Notes: generated from the letters alone by a model not told the origin. Shown: positions 54,321 to 63,481, numbered from the stretch's first letter. The stretch is DNA of 64,000 nt from Polaromonas jejuensis NBRC 106434 (GCF_001598235.1 NZ_BCYO01000006.1:213433-277432); one strand, 5' to 3'. Program-made: numbers and translations.

Positions 54321-55280
54321 CTACTGGTTCTTCAGGCCGAGTTTGCTGATCAGGCTTTTGTAGAAGACGTGATCCTTGGCCATGACGGCGCCAAAGGCGT
54401 CACCGTCCGCATAGGCATAGCCCATGTTCTGGAGGTCCAGCGCGTCACGCAGGCCCTGTTCCTTGGCAATTTTCGCGGTCGCCGCCCGCAGGGTGGCGAC
54501 GACTTCAGGCGACGTTCCCCTGGCCACAGCCAGGCCGCGCCAGGTGCCGATGGAAATGTCGATGTTGCGCTCCTTGAGCGTTGGCACTTTTTCAAAGCCC
54601 TTGATGCGCTGCTCGGACATCACCGCCAGCGTTTTCAGCTTGCCCGTCGAGGTGTAGGCATAGACCTCCGCCGCGCTGACCGTGATGGCCTCTATGTGCC
54701 CGCCCAATAACGCCAGCGCTGCCGGTGCGGCCCCGCTGAACGGGATGTGGTTGAACTTCACGCCGGTCTTGTCTTCCACGGCCGCCGCAGCAAGATGCCA
54801 GGTCGAGCCATTACCGCCGTTACCCACGCTGAAGTCGCCTTTCTTCGCGGCCGCGAGGAACTCCTCGACCGTGTTCCAGGGTGCATCGGCGCGCACCGTG
54901 ATGGCTGCGGGATCGTAGTTCAGGCGGGCGATCGGAATGAAGTCCTCATAGGTGATTTTGGTCAGACCCATATTGGGCTGCGTCATCAGGTCGGTTGCAA
55001 GCAGGGCCACCTTGTAGCCTTCAGGCTTGCTGTTGATGACATCGGCCCAGCCTATGGCGCCACTGGCGCCGGGCTTGTTGATGACGATCAGGTTCTGCGG
55101 CAGGTGCTTGGTCGCCGCCTGCGCAAAGGCCCGGCCCAGCACATCGGTGCCGCCGCCGGCCGGGTAGGGAACGACCAGTTCAATCGGCCGGCTGGGATAG
55201 GCGGCCTGGGCCAGCACGGCGGATGGCAGGGCCAGGGCGCACAGCAGTCCAGCCAGGATGCGGGTAGCAAACGTCTTCAT
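54321..55280 (-). CDS. Bug-family (TctC) periplasmic substrate-binding protein
   Basis: 319 residues. Signal peptide (1-24, ending AVLA), then YPSRPIELVVPYPAGGGTD and NKPGASGAIGWADVINSKPEGY, typical of Bug proteins. It should bind a carboxylate in the periplasm for a tripartite tricarboxylate transporter, but no TctA/TctB genes are in the window. Being inside the sugar-acid operon, its ligand is probably the pathway's substrate. It is separated from the dehydratase gene by 45 bases. Confidence 0.92.
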   Translation of the reverse strand: MKTFATRILAGLLCALALPSAVLAQAAYPSRPIELVVPYPAGGGTDVLGRAFAQAATKHLPQNLIVINKPGASGAIGWADVINSKPEGYKVALLATDLMTQPNMGLTKITYEDFIPIARLNYDPAAITVRADAPWNTVEEFLAAAKKGDFSVGNGGNGSTWHLAAAAVEDKTGVKFNHIPFSGAAPAALALLGGHIEAITVSAAEVYAYTSTGKLKTLAVMSEQRIKGFEKVPTLKERNIDISIGTWRGLAVARGTSPEVVATLRAATAKIAKEQGLRDALDLQNMGYAYADGDAFGAVMAKDHVFYKSLISKLGLKNQ

Positions 55281-55325
55281 GGATGTCTCTCCTTGTAGTT
55301 GTGATGATTCGAAGGTGCGTGAAAC

Positions 55326-56624
55326 TCAGGCCCAGGCGGGGCCGTTCGGGAACTCGAACTCCTTGAGCGTTGCCGCGTGCATCTCTATGCTGTAGCCAGG
55401 GCGCTGGGGAGGCATGTAGCGGCCCTTGCGAATCACGACCGGGTCGAGGAAGTGCTCGTGCAGGTGGTCCACGTATTCCAGCACGCGGTTTTCCAGCGAG
55501 GCAGACACCGCGATGTAGTCAAACAGCGCGATGTTTTGCACGTATTCGCACAGGCCCACGCCACCGGCGTGCGGGCACACCGGCACGCCGAACTTGGCGG
55601 CCATCAGCAGCACCACCAGCACTTCGTTCAGGCCACCGAGGCGGGCCGCGTCGACCTGGCAAAAGTCGATGGCCTTGGCCTGCAGCAGCTGCTTGAACAT
55701 CACGCGGTTGTGGCAATGCTCGCCGGTGGCCATGCCGATGGGCGCAATGCGCTCGCGAATGGTGGCGTGCCCCAGGATGTCGTCGGGGTTGGTCGGCTCC
55801 TCGATCCACCAGGGCTCGAAGGCGGCCAGGCGGCGCATGTTGACGATGGCCTCGTCCACTTCCCACACCTGGTTGGCATCCATCATGAGCTTGCGGTCCC
55901 AGCCAATCTCTTCGCGCAGGATGGCGGCACGGCGCATGTCTTCCTCGATGTTGCCGCCGACCTTTTGCTTGAAGTGCGTCCAGCCCTCGGCCACGCCTTC
56001 GCGGGCCAGCCGGCGCATCTTTTCCTCGGAATAACCCAGCCAGCCGGCCGAGGTGGTGTAGCCGGGGTAGCCCTGCTCCAGCATTTCCTGCTCGCGCGCG
56101 GCCTTGCCGCGGGCGTTGCGGCGCAGTATGGCCAGCGCCTCCTCGGGCGTGAGCGCGTCGGTGACGAAACGAAAGTCCAGGCAGCGCACCAGCTCCTCGG
56201 GGCTCATGTCGGCCAGCAGCTTCCAGACCGGCTTGCCTTCGGACTTGGCCCACAGGTCCCAAACCGCGTTGACGATGGCGGCCGTTGCCAGGTGCATCAC
56301 GCCCTTGTCCGGGCCCAGCCAGCGCAGCTGGCTGTCGCCAGTGATGCTGTGCCAGAAAGCGCCTATGTCGCCCGATATCTCCTCCAGCGTGCGGCCCACC
56401 ACGAATGAAGCCAGCGAATTGACGGCCGCCACGCAGACTTCATTGCCGCGGCCAATCGTGAAGGTCAGCCCATGGCCTTCCAGCGCCGAGGGAGCGTCGG
56501 TGTGCAGCACCACGTAGGTGGCGGAATAGTCGGGCGCCGTGTTCATGGCGTCCGAGCCGTCGAGCGAGCGCGAGGTGGGGAAACGGATGTCGCGAACCGA
56601 GAGATGGGTAATGGTGGTCGGCAC
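55326..56624 (-). CDS. Enolase-superfamily sugar-acid dehydratase (L-fuconate dehydratase-like)
   Basis: 432 residues. The catalytic base block is HFKQKVGGN (KxK), and Mg ligands are D in MMDANQVW, E in WWIEEPTNPDD and E in ATGEHCHNR, with the second base His in CPHAGGVGLCEYVQN. These and the N-terminal FPTSRSLDGSDAMNTAPDY strongly resemble L-fuconate dehydratase, which makes 2-keto-3-deoxy-L-fuconate. It is the first gene of the operon running to 50363, divergent from the LysR gene. The exact sugar acid remains inference. Confidence 0.85.
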   Translation of the reverse strand: MPTTITHLSVRDIRFPTSRSLDGSDAMNTAPDYSATYVVLHTDAPSALEGHGLTFTIGRGNEVCVAAVNSLASFVVGRTLEEISGDIGAFWHSITGDSQLRWLGPDKGVMHLATAAIVNAVWDLWAKSEGKPVWKLLADMSPEELVRCLDFRFVTDALTPEEALAILRRNARGKAAREQEMLEQGYPGYTTSAGWLGYSEEKMRRLAREGVAEGWTHFKQKVGGNIEEDMRRAAILREEIGWDRKLMMDANQVWEVDEAIVNMRRLAAFEPWWIEEPTNPDDILGHATIRERIAPIGMATGEHCHNRVMFKQLLQAKAIDFCQVDAARLGGLNEVLVVLLMAAKFGVPVCPHAGGVGLCEYVQNIALFDYIAVSASLENRVLEYVDHLHEHFLDPVVIRKGRYMPPQRPGYSIEMHAATLKEFEFPNGPAWA

Positions 56625-56680
56625 TTTGGTCTTTCAGAGGGGTGAAAAGATAGCGAAGCTTATGCGGATTGGCGATACCA

Positions 56681-56725
56681 ATCCAATCGTCATTTGATAT
56701 ATTTCGATTCTCATTTTTGGATCAC
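56681..56725. promoter_or_regulatory. Candidate LysR-regulator operator, site A
   Basis: ATCCAATCGT, then TATATTTCGAT and ATTTTTGGATCA at the end. It lies between the divergent dehydratase and LysR genes and is nearly repeated at 63541-63585 (32 of 45 positions identical without gaps). Confidence 0.6.
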
Positions 56726-56727
56726 TC

Positions 56728-57696
56728 ATGGACGATGCCGTAGACACAGCCGCCCCGCCCGCCAACCTCTTTCGCCGGCTGCGCATCAAGAGCCGGCAGG
56801 TCATGCTGCTGGACGCACTCGATGAACACCGTAACCTGCGGCGGGCGGCGGCGGCCATCCACACCACCCAGCCTGCCGCCACGGCGCTGCTGCAGCAGCT
56901 TGAAGAAGGGCTGGGCGTGGTGCTGTTCGAGCGCCATGCGCGCGGCATGGAGCCCACGGTCTACGGCGAGGTGATGATCCGCTACGCGCGCGGTGTGCTG
57001 CACGACTTCGCCTACGCCGGCGACGAGATGGCAGCCCTGGCCGCGGGCGCAGCCGGGCTGGTGCGCATCGGCAGCGTCATGGGCGCCACGCCTGTCCTGC
57101 TGACCCAGGGCCTGGCGCGCTTCAAGGCCGGCAACCCGCGGGTGCGCATTTCGCTGCAGGTCGACACCAGCGACCTCTTGATGCCGGCCCTGCTGCGCGG
57201 CGATCTGGACGTGGTGCTCGGGCGCCTGCCCGACCAGTTCTATGACGAAGACCTGGAAATCGAGCAGCTCGAGGGCGAGCCGATGAGCGTGGTGGCGCGG
57301 CCCGACCATCCGCTGTTCGACTTGGCCGAGGTCACGCTGGCCGACCTGGTCGCGCAGACCTGGATCCTGCATCCGCTGGGCAGCCCGATGCGCAGGCGGG
57401 TCAAGCAGGCGCTGCAGCACGCCAGCCTGGCGGCGCCGCCCGACATCGTCGAAACCTCGTCCATCCTGGCGACCACCTCGCTGCTCGAAGCCAGCGACAT
57501 GATCTCGGTGGTGCCGCGGGACGTGGCGCAGCACTATGCCAACTATGGCCTGGTGGCCATCGTGCCGGTGGAGCTGCCGATTTCCATGGCCAACCTGGGC
57601 ATCATCACGCGCAAGAAGAAAGACCTGTCGCCCGCGGTCAAGGGCTTTCTGCACGCGCTGCGCGACAGCATGCTGGAGCGCCAGATCGCACGCTGA
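56728..57696 (+). CDS. LysR-type transcriptional regulator
   Basis: 322 residues. The N-terminal winged helix includes RQVMLLDALDEHRNLRRAAA and IHTTQPAATALLQQLEE; the C-terminal effector domain begins about residue 105 (LVRIGSVMGATPVLL). It is divergent from the dehydratase operon and shares the intergenic operator, so it probably controls that operon and, judging from site B, the ABC operon too. Its stop abuts the stop of the convergent amidohydrolase gene. Confidence 0.9.
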   Translation: MDDAVDTAAPPANLFRRLRIKSRQVMLLDALDEHRNLRRAAAAIHTTQPAATALLQQLEEGLGVVLFERHARGMEPTVYGEVMIRYARGVLHDFAYAGDEMAALAAGAAGLVRIGSVMGATPVLLTQGLARFKAGNPRVRISLQVDTSDLLMPALLRGDLDVVLGRLPDQFYDEDLEIEQLEGEPMSVVARPDHPLFDLAEVTLADLVAQTWILHPLGSPMRRRVKQALQHASLAAPPDIVETSSILATTSLLEASDMISVVPRDVAQHYANYGLVAIVPVELPISMANLGIITRKKKDLSPAVKGFLHALRDSMLERQIAR

Positions 57697-58602
57697 TCAA
57701 CAGTCCATTCGGTACAGGCGCTGCGCGTTGTCGTGAAACAGCTGGCGCTGCTCGGAAGCCGACAGATCCACGACCATGCGCGCGAAGCCGCTGAAAATAT
57801 CTTCGAACGAGGCGCAAAGGCTGTCGACCGGGTAGTTGCTGCCAAACATGCAGCGGTCGACGCCGAACAGCTCTATGCACTGCCATACCACGGGGCGGTT
57901 TTCCTCCACGCTCCAGCGCCGCCCGGCGAGCCCGATGCCGCTGAGCTTGACGAAGACGTTCGGGCATTGCGCCACCCGCCGCATGGCTTCTCGCCAGGCG
58001 GCAAGCCCTTCGGCACTGCGATCGGAGGGCATGCCGGTGTGGTTGATGATGAGGGGCGTGTCCGGAAAGTCCCGCGCCAGGGCTGCGGCCTCGTGCAAAT
58101 GCCAGAACGGTGTTTGCAGCTCGAAATGCAGGCCATGCCGCGCCAGCAAGCCATAGTTGCGCCGCCACGCGGGGTCGGCCATGCCGCCCGCTGCCGTGTC
58201 GGCGGGCGCGTCGTTGGCGCGCGGCTTGTGGCGAATGCCGCGCACAAAGCCGAAGCCGGCCAGTTGCTCCAGCGTGTGCTGCGCATCGGGCTGGTCCAGC
58301 CAGGCTTTGCCGACCGCCACCGTGGGCAAACCGCTTTGCTGGCGCAGGCCCGCGATGTAGCGCATCTCGCCGATGGGGTCGCGCGGGTCCCAGTCGGCCT
58401 CGATGTAGACACTGCCGGCCAGCTTGAACGCCGCCGTGTCCCTCAGGTAGTCAGCCGGCAGATAGGGCTGGGCGATCGACTGGTGATCGCCATAGCGGTG
58501 CGGCGGACGGTCTTTGTCGCACAGCCACGGGTAGTAGTTCAGGACGGGGTCCCAGAAGTGATGGTGGGCATCGATGATGGGGAAACTGAGCGCTTCGGTC
58601 AT
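57697..58602 (-). CDS. Amidohydrolase-2 family lactonase (L-fuconolactonase-like)
   Basis: 301 residues. TIM-barrel metal hydrolase of the COG3618 type. HxH in IDAHHHFWDP near the start, His in NHTGMPSD, and Asp in FGSNYPVDSL near residue 260. Relatives hydrolyse sugar lactones such as L-fucono-1,5-lactone to the acid, which would feed the dehydratase encoded nearby. It is 15 bases downstream of the GguC-like gene on the same strand. Confidence 0.87.
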   Translation of the reverse strand: MTEALSFPIIDAHHHFWDPVLNYYPWLCDKDRPPHRYGDHQSIAQPYLPADYLRDTAAFKLAGSVYIEADWDPRDPIGEMRYIAGLRQQSGLPTVAVGKAWLDQPDAQHTLEQLAGFGFVRGIRHKPRANDAPADTAAGGMADPAWRRNYGLLARHGLHFELQTPFWHLHEAAALARDFPDTPLIINHTGMPSDRSAEGLAAWREAMRRVAQCPNVFVKLSGIGLAGRRWSVEENRPVVWQCIELFGVDRCMFGSNYPVDSLCASFEDIFSGFARMVVDLSASEQRQLFHDNAQRLYRMDC

Positions 58603-58617
58603 GGCTGGTCCTGAAGG

Positions 58618-59619
58618 TCAGGCAGCTTTTACGCTGCCATAGCGAAAAGCGTTGTTGACGCGACTGATGCCATTGACCAGCGCCCGGCCGAACGGCGGTG
58701 CCGAGATTTCGAAGCGGCAGGCACTGTCAACCTTGACGCCCTCGGCAAACGACAGCGTGGCGGTGCCGAAATAATGCACATGCACGTCGCCCGGCACCAA
58801 GAACTGGTCGTACTTGAAATGGTGGAACTCGATGTTGGCTATGGAGTGCGACATGTTCTCCTCCCCGGTCAGGAAGGGTTTCTCCCAGCGCAGGCGGCCC
58901 TTGCGAACAATGCGCGACAGGCCGGTGATGCTGGGCGGCAATTCGTCCAGCAACAGCTCGGGGCCAAAGGAGCTGCCGCCCAGCTTGGCATGCGACACCA
59001 GGCCGCTGTTGCTGCGCTCGGTGACATGGTCCGACAGCTCGTTGGCAAGGGCAAAACCCACGCGGCGCGGCGTGCGGTCGGGCCCTATCAGGTACAGGCC
59101 GGCCAGTTCAGGCTCTTCGCTGGCGTCTGCGGCGAAGGCCGCGACCGGAAAATCCTGGTAGGGATGGACCACCGAATGGCCGCTGCCCTTGAAGTGCCAT
59201 TCGGGGGCGACGCCCGGCAGGCCGCTGCCATTGGGGCGCCCGCCTTCCAGGCCCAGCTTGAACAGCCGCAATGAATCGCTGAGCGTGGTCTCGCCAGCTC
59301 GCAGCGCGCGCCGCAGGTGGTCACGCGTACGCTCGCTGCCCAGGTGCGTCAGGCCCGAGCTGCTGACCAGCATATGGGCCGGGTCCGGGTGGTCGAACGG
59401 CACCAGCACGGCCTGGCGCTCGACCAACTCGTCGTAGTCAACCCGCTCGGCAGAAACCCGTTTTTTGGCCAGCCGCGCCAGCGGCGTCTTTTCTGCCAGT
59501 GCCTGCGATACCAGCGCGTAGCTGCTGTCGCAGCCGGCCAGCACCCGCACCGTGTCGGGCGCTTCGACCAGGCCGACGGCGCGCTGGCCGTCGGGGCGCA
59601 GGAACTGGAGCAGGCGCAT
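58618..59619 (-). CDS. GguC/AraD1-family protein (FAH fold)
   Basis: 333 residues. It matches the GguC/AraD1 family with FAH-like fold, through HMLVSSSGLTHLGSERTRD, PEWHFKGSGHSVV, YDQFLVPGDVHVHYFGTATL and the C-terminal NAFRYG. Family members are linked to sugar-acid catabolism (for example dehydration of 2-keto-3-deoxy-L-arabinonate). It is followed by the lactonase gene and preceded by the ABC transporter binding protein, 32 bases away, so it may be in the same transcript. Confidence 0.85.
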   Translation of the reverse strand: MRLLQFLRPDGQRAVGLVEAPDTVRVLAGCDSSYALVSQALAEKTPLARLAKKRVSAERVDYDELVERQAVLVPFDHPDPAHMLVSSSGLTHLGSERTRDHLRRALRAGETTLSDSLRLFKLGLEGGRPNGSGLPGVAPEWHFKGSGHSVVHPYQDFPVAAFAADASEEPELAGLYLIGPDRTPRRVGFALANELSDHVTERSNSGLVSHAKLGGSSFGPELLLDELPPSITGLSRIVRKGRLRWEKPFLTGEENMSHSIANIEFHHFKYDQFLVPGDVHVHYFGTATLSFAEGVKVDSACRFEISAPPFGRALVNGISRVNNAFRYGSVKAA

Positions 59620-59651
59620 GGCTGGCTTGGCGTGGTTTGAGCTGTGCCGGC

Positions 59652-60449
59652 TTATTTGGCCTGACTGACGACGCTCTCGGGAATATCGGCGCCGTGGTAT
59701 TTCTTGAAGATCTCGTTGAGCTTGCCGTTTTTCATGTTGGTGCGCACCCAGTCATTGACCCAGGCCATCAGCTTGGGCTCCTCCTTGCGCATGCCCACGC
59801 CCAGGTCAAAGGTGCGCAGCACAAACTTGGGCTCGAGCTGGCGTGCCGGCGCCTTGTTGACCATGGTCTGGAACAGCGCGCCCGAGGTGGCCACCAGGTC
59901 GGCCTGGCCGGTCACCGCGGCGGTGATCACGGCCGCATCGTCGTCGTAGCGTACGATGGTCGCGCCCTTGGCGTTGGCCGTGAGGTCGGCGTCCTGCGTG
60001 GTGCTGCGGTTGACCGCGATCGACTTGCCGGCCAGGTCGGCCATGCTCTTGGCGTTGACGCCCTTGATGCCGCCCACTAGTGACACCTGGCCGGCGTAGG
60101 GAATCGAATAGTCAATCACCTTGGCCCGCTCCGGCGTGAAGGCCAGCGTCGAGATCACCAGGTCGGCCTTGTTGGTCTGCAGGTTGGGAATGCGGGTGGC
60201 CCCGGTCGTCGGAACGATTTCCAGCGCGACGCCCAGGTCCTTGGCCAGCAGGGCCGCCACGTCGTAGTCCGAGCCGGTTGGGCGCATGCTGCTGTCGGTC
60301 ATGCCCGACGGCGGATTGGCCAGGTCGATCGAGATGCGCACCTTCTTGGCCGCGCGGATACTGTCAAGCGTATCGGCATGGATGGCCAGACTGGCTACAG
60401 CCAATGCGGCCACGAAAGCGCTTCGAGCGATGGACTGGATCAATTTCAT
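59652..60449 (-). CDS. ABC transporter substrate-binding protein (polar amino acid/organic acid type)
   Basis: 265 residues. Signal peptide (1-25, ending AIHA), then a SBP_bac_3 fold (KVRISIDLANPPSG, LAKDLGVALEIVPTTGATRI, ADLVISTLAFTPER). It delivers a polar ligand to the permeases encoded upstream. With sugar-acid enzymes on both sides, the ligand may be a sugar acid or lactone and not an amino acid; this is inference. Confidence 0.9.
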   Translation of the reverse strand: MKLIQSIARSAFVAALAVASLAIHADTLDSIRAAKKVRISIDLANPPSGMTDSSMRPTGSDYDVAALLAKDLGVALEIVPTTGATRIPNLQTNKADLVISTLAFTPERAKVIDYSIPYAGQVSLVGGIKGVNAKSMADLAGKSIAVNRSTTQDADLTANAKGATIVRYDDDAAVITAAVTGQADLVATSGALFQTMVNKAPARQLEPKFVLRTFDLGVGMRKEEPKLMAWVNDWVRTNMKNGKLNEIFKKYHGADIPESVVSQAK

Positions 60450-60475
60450 GGTGATGTCTCCTTTGGGTTTTGGGG

Positions 60476-61204
60476 TTACAAGCCGTTGTCGACAAATTGC
60501 TGCAGTTCGGCGGTCTGCGGGTTCAGCAGCATGTCGCCGCCTCCGGTTTCCCAGATCCGGCCTTCATGCATGAAGATCACGACGTCGGCCACCTTGCGGG
60601 CAAACGCCATTTCGTGGGTCACCAGCACCATGGTCATGCCGCCGGCGGCCAGCTCCTCGATGACCTTGAGCACTTCGCCCGTCAGCTGTGGATCCAGCGC
60701 CGAGGTGACCTCGTCAAACAGCATGACCTGCGGCTCCATCGCCAGCGAGCGGGCAATCGCCACCCGCTGCTGCTGGCCGCCCGAGAGCTGCTCGGGGTAG
60801 GCCTGTGCCTTGTCCGCCAGGCCGACCTGGCGCAGCACGATGCGGGCGAGTTCCAGCGCCTCGGCCCGGCTCTTGCCCTTGGCGGCGCGGGGCGCGAGCG
60901 TGATGTTCTCTTCCACCGTGAGATGCGGAAACAGGTTGTAGCTCTGGAACACGATGCCGACATCACGGCGCAGGCCGCGCAGGTCGATGGCCGGGTCGCT
61001 GACGCGCCGGCCACAGACCTCGATGAGTCCGCTGTCTATGGCTTCCAGCCGATTGATGCAGCGCAGCGCCGTGCTTTTGCCGGAGCCGCTGCGGCCGATA
61101 ATGGCCACCACCTGGCCTTTTTTCACCTGGAACGACACCCCCTTGAGCACGCTCAGGCTGCCGAAACTCTTGTGCACGTCTTCAAGATTCACAATATTGG
61201 ACAT
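60476..61204 (-). CDS. ABC transporter ATP-binding protein (polar amino acid type)
   Basis: 242 residues. Walker A IGRSGSGKSTALR, Q-loop region GIVFQSYNLFPHLTV, signature LSGGQQQRVAIARSLA, Walker B VMLFDEVTSALD, H-loop VTHEM. ATG 61204 (MSNIVNLED) is chosen; a longer frame to 61390 is a shadow of the permease gene. It overlaps that permease gene by 23 bases and sits 26 bases before the binding-protein gene. Confidence 0.94.
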   Translation of the reverse strand: MSNIVNLEDVHKSFGSLSVLKGVSFQVKKGQVVAIIGRSGSGKSTALRCINRLEAIDSGLIEVCGRRVSDPAIDLRGLRRDVGIVFQSYNLFPHLTVEENITLAPRAAKGKSRAEALELARIVLRQVGLADKAQAYPEQLSGGQQQRVAIARSLAMEPQVMLFDEVTSALDPQLTGEVLKVIEELAAGGMTMVLVTHEMAFARKVADVVIFMHEGRIWETGGGDMLLNPQTAELQQFVDNGL

Positions 61205-61886
61205 TGCCGATTCCTTTCTTTGTTTCCGGCGCGGGCTTGCGGCCGACAAGCAATCTGTTTTCGAGTTTCCTGGCCCACCACGACAGCGGGAAACACAGCA
61301 GGAAGTACAGGCCGGCGACCAGCATGTAGACAAGGAAGGGCTCGAACAGCGAGTTGTTGATGACCTGGCCGGCGCGCGCCAGCTCGACAAAGCCGACGAC
61401 CGAAGCGAGCGAGGTGTTTTTGACGATCTGCACCATGAAGCCCACCGTGGGCGGCGTGGCGATGCGCAGCGCCTGCGGCAGGATCACCATGAACAGCCGC
61501 TGGGGGCGCGTCAGCGCCAGGCATTCGGCGGCTTCCCACTGGGTTTTTGGAACCGCTTCAATGCAGCCGCGCCAGATCTCGCCGATGTAAGCACTGACAT
61601 AAATCGTCATCGACAGCCCGGCCGCCACGATGGCGGGCAGGCTCAGGCCCATGATGCTCAGGCCGAAATAGGACAGAAACATCAGGATCAGCAGCGGCGT
61701 TCCCTGCACCAGCTGCACAAAGCCGAGCGCCAGCCAGCGCAGCATCCGGCTGCGCGAAATGCGTGCCAGCGCGACGCCAAAGCCGACGAGGCCGCCGCCG
61801 ACGAAGGCCATCAGCGACAGCATGACGGTCCAGCCCGCGCCCTGCGCCAGGAAGTAAAGATGATGGAGGTTGAATTCGTTGTTCAT
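61182..61886 (-). CDS. ABC transporter permease, HisM/GlnP type (second)
   Basis: 234 residues. About five membrane helices with the EAA-type coupling loop EAAECLALTRPQRLFMVILP. It pairs with the other permease and the ATPase. Its stop lies within the ATPase gene. Confidence 0.92.
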   Translation of the reverse strand: MNNEFNLHHLYFLAQGAGWTVMLSLMAFVGGGLVGFGVALARISRSRMLRWLALGFVQLVQGTPLLILMFLSYFGLSIMGLSLPAIVAAGLSMTIYVSAYIGEIWRGCIEAVPKTQWEAAECLALTRPQRLFMVILPQALRIATPPTVGFMVQIVKNTSLASVVGFVELARAGQVINNSLFEPFLVYMLVAGLYFLLCFPLSWWARKLENRLLVGRKPAPETKKGIGNVQYCES

Positions 61887-61901
61887 GGCGTCATCCCGCG
61901 C

Positions 61902-62585
61902 TTACAGGGGGGTGCCTAGCCTGCGGCGGCGCGTGAAAACGGCCTGGCCGATGGCCCAGAAGCCCAGACGCATGAGCAGTGACAGCATCAGGTAGAACAC
62001 GGCCACCACGATGTAGGTCTCGAAGGAGCGGTAGGTGTCGGACTGCACGCGGTTGGCAATCGCCGTCAGTTCCTCCGCGGAGATCTGCGAGGTGATGGAC
62101 GAGGCCAGCATCAGCAGCACGAACTGGCTGGTCAGCGCCGGGTAGACCCGCTCCATGGCGGGACGCAGGATCACATGCCAATAGACCTGAAGCTTCGACA
62201 GCGCCAGGCATTCGGCGGCCTCGAGCTGCCCCTTGTGGATGGAGTCGATGCCGGCCCGCATGATCTCGGTGGTGTAGGCGCCGATGTTGATGACCAGCGC
62301 CGCAATCGCCGCCACGTAGGCCGGCACCTTGAGCCCCAGGCTGGACAGCCCGAAGTAGACGATGAAGATCTGCACCAGCAAGGGCGTGTTGCGGATGGTC
62401 TCCACGTAGATGCCGCAGGCCTGCTCGATCCAGGTGTTGCGGCTGCGGCGGCCGATGGCGCACAGCGTTCCGATCAGGAAACCCAGCAGCGTGGCGATCA
62501 CCGCGAGCTGGATCGTGAGCCAGGCACCGTGCAGAAACAGCGGCCACTGGGCCAGCACGGCGCTAAAGTCGAATTTGTAAGTCAT
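61902..62585 (-). CDS. ABC transporter permease, HisM/GlnP type (first)
   Basis: 227 residues. Membrane helices and coupling loop LEAAECLALSKLQVYWHVIL. Start ATG overlaps the stop of the dehydrogenase gene upstream by 4 bases (ATGA), which ties the transporter to that enzyme. Followed 15 bases later by the second permease. Confidence 0.92.
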   Translation of the reverse strand: MTYKFDFSAVLAQWPLFLHGAWLTIQLAVIATLLGFLIGTLCAIGRRSRNTWIEQACGIYVETIRNTPLLVQIFIVYFGLSSLGLKVPAYVAAIAALVINIGAYTTEIMRAGIDSIHKGQLEAAECLALSKLQVYWHVILRPAMERVYPALTSQFVLLMLASSITSQISAEELTAIANRVQSDTYRSFETYIVVAVFYLMLSLLMRLGFWAIGQAVFTRRRRLGTPL

Positions 62586-63481
62586 GCTGCAGACTCAGGA
62601 GAGGACCGGTACGAGTTGACGATGGAGGCCGTGTCCTTCATGCCGTTGCCCTGCTCGACATAGTCGGTGTAGCGCCGGGTCGCGGCCTCGAGCATGGGCA
62701 GGCTGAGCTGGAGCGCGTGCGCATACGCTTTCACGGCCTTCAGGTCCTTCAGCAGTTGCCGGGCATAGCTGCGCGGCGGCTCAAACGCGCGCGCCTGCAT
62801 CTGCGGATACAGCTGCTTTAACAGGCTGCTGTCGGCATGGCCGCCGGCCAGGCACTGCGGCAGCGCCTGCGCGTTGATGCCGGCCGCCTCGGCCAGGGTC
62901 AGGGCCTCGGCCAGCACCACATAGCCGCTGCCGACGATGAGCTGGTTGATCATCTTGGCGGTCTGGCCCGCGCCGCTCGGGCCGATGTGGGTGAAGTTGG
63001 AGGCCAGGTCGGCCATCAGGGGACGGATGGACGCGATGTCCGCCGCCTCGCCGCCGGCCATCACCGTCAGCGTGCCGGCACGCGATTGCAGCGGGCCGCC
63101 GCTCACCGGGGCATCGACCCAGTGCATGCCGGTCTCGCCCTGCAGTTGCTGCGCCATGGCGCGCGTGGCCTCAGGGGCTATGGTGGAATGGTCGATCAGT
63201 ATCTTGCCGGCCGCCGCCTCCTCGGCAACGCCCTGCGCCCCAAAGACGCAGCTGCGCACCGCTTCGGTATGCAACACGCACAGGATCACGATGTCGCTGG
63301 CCGCCGCGACGGCCGCCGGTGAAGGCGCGCTCACGGCGCCTGCCGCGACAAGGGGCGGCACCCGCTCAGGCTCCAGGTTCCAGACCGTGACCGGCCAGCC
63401 CTGTTCGAGCAGGCGCAAGGTCATCGCCGTGCCCATGATGCCCAGGCCTATGAACCCGATACGAGCCTTCTCAACTGCCAT
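62582..63481 (-). CDS. NAD(P)-dependent beta-hydroxyacid dehydrogenase (HIBADH family)
   Basis: 299 residues. Rossmann motif GFIGLGIMGTAM, substrate-binding DAPVSGGPLQSRAGTL and catalytic Lys in GQTAKMINQLIV. Family members include 2-hydroxy-3-oxopropionate (tartronate semialdehyde) and 3-hydroxyisobutyrate dehydrogenases. It leads the operon dehydrogenase-permease-permease-ATPase-binding protein, with GguC and lactonase behind, and carries the candidate LysR site B upstream. Confidence 0.9.
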   Translation of the reverse strand: MAVEKARIGFIGLGIMGTAMTLRLLEQGWPVTVWNLEPERVPPLVAAGAVSAPSPAAVAAASDIVILCVLHTEAVRSCVFGAQGVAEEAAAGKILIDHSTIAPEATRAMAQQLQGETGMHWVDAPVSGGPLQSRAGTLTVMAGGEAADIASIRPLMADLASNFTHIGPSGAGQTAKMINQLIVGSGYVVLAEALTLAEAAGINAQALPQCLAGGHADSSLLKQLYPQMQARAFEPPRSYARQLLKDLKAVKAYAHALQLSLPMLEAATRRYTDYVEQGNGMKDTASIVNSYRSSPESAA

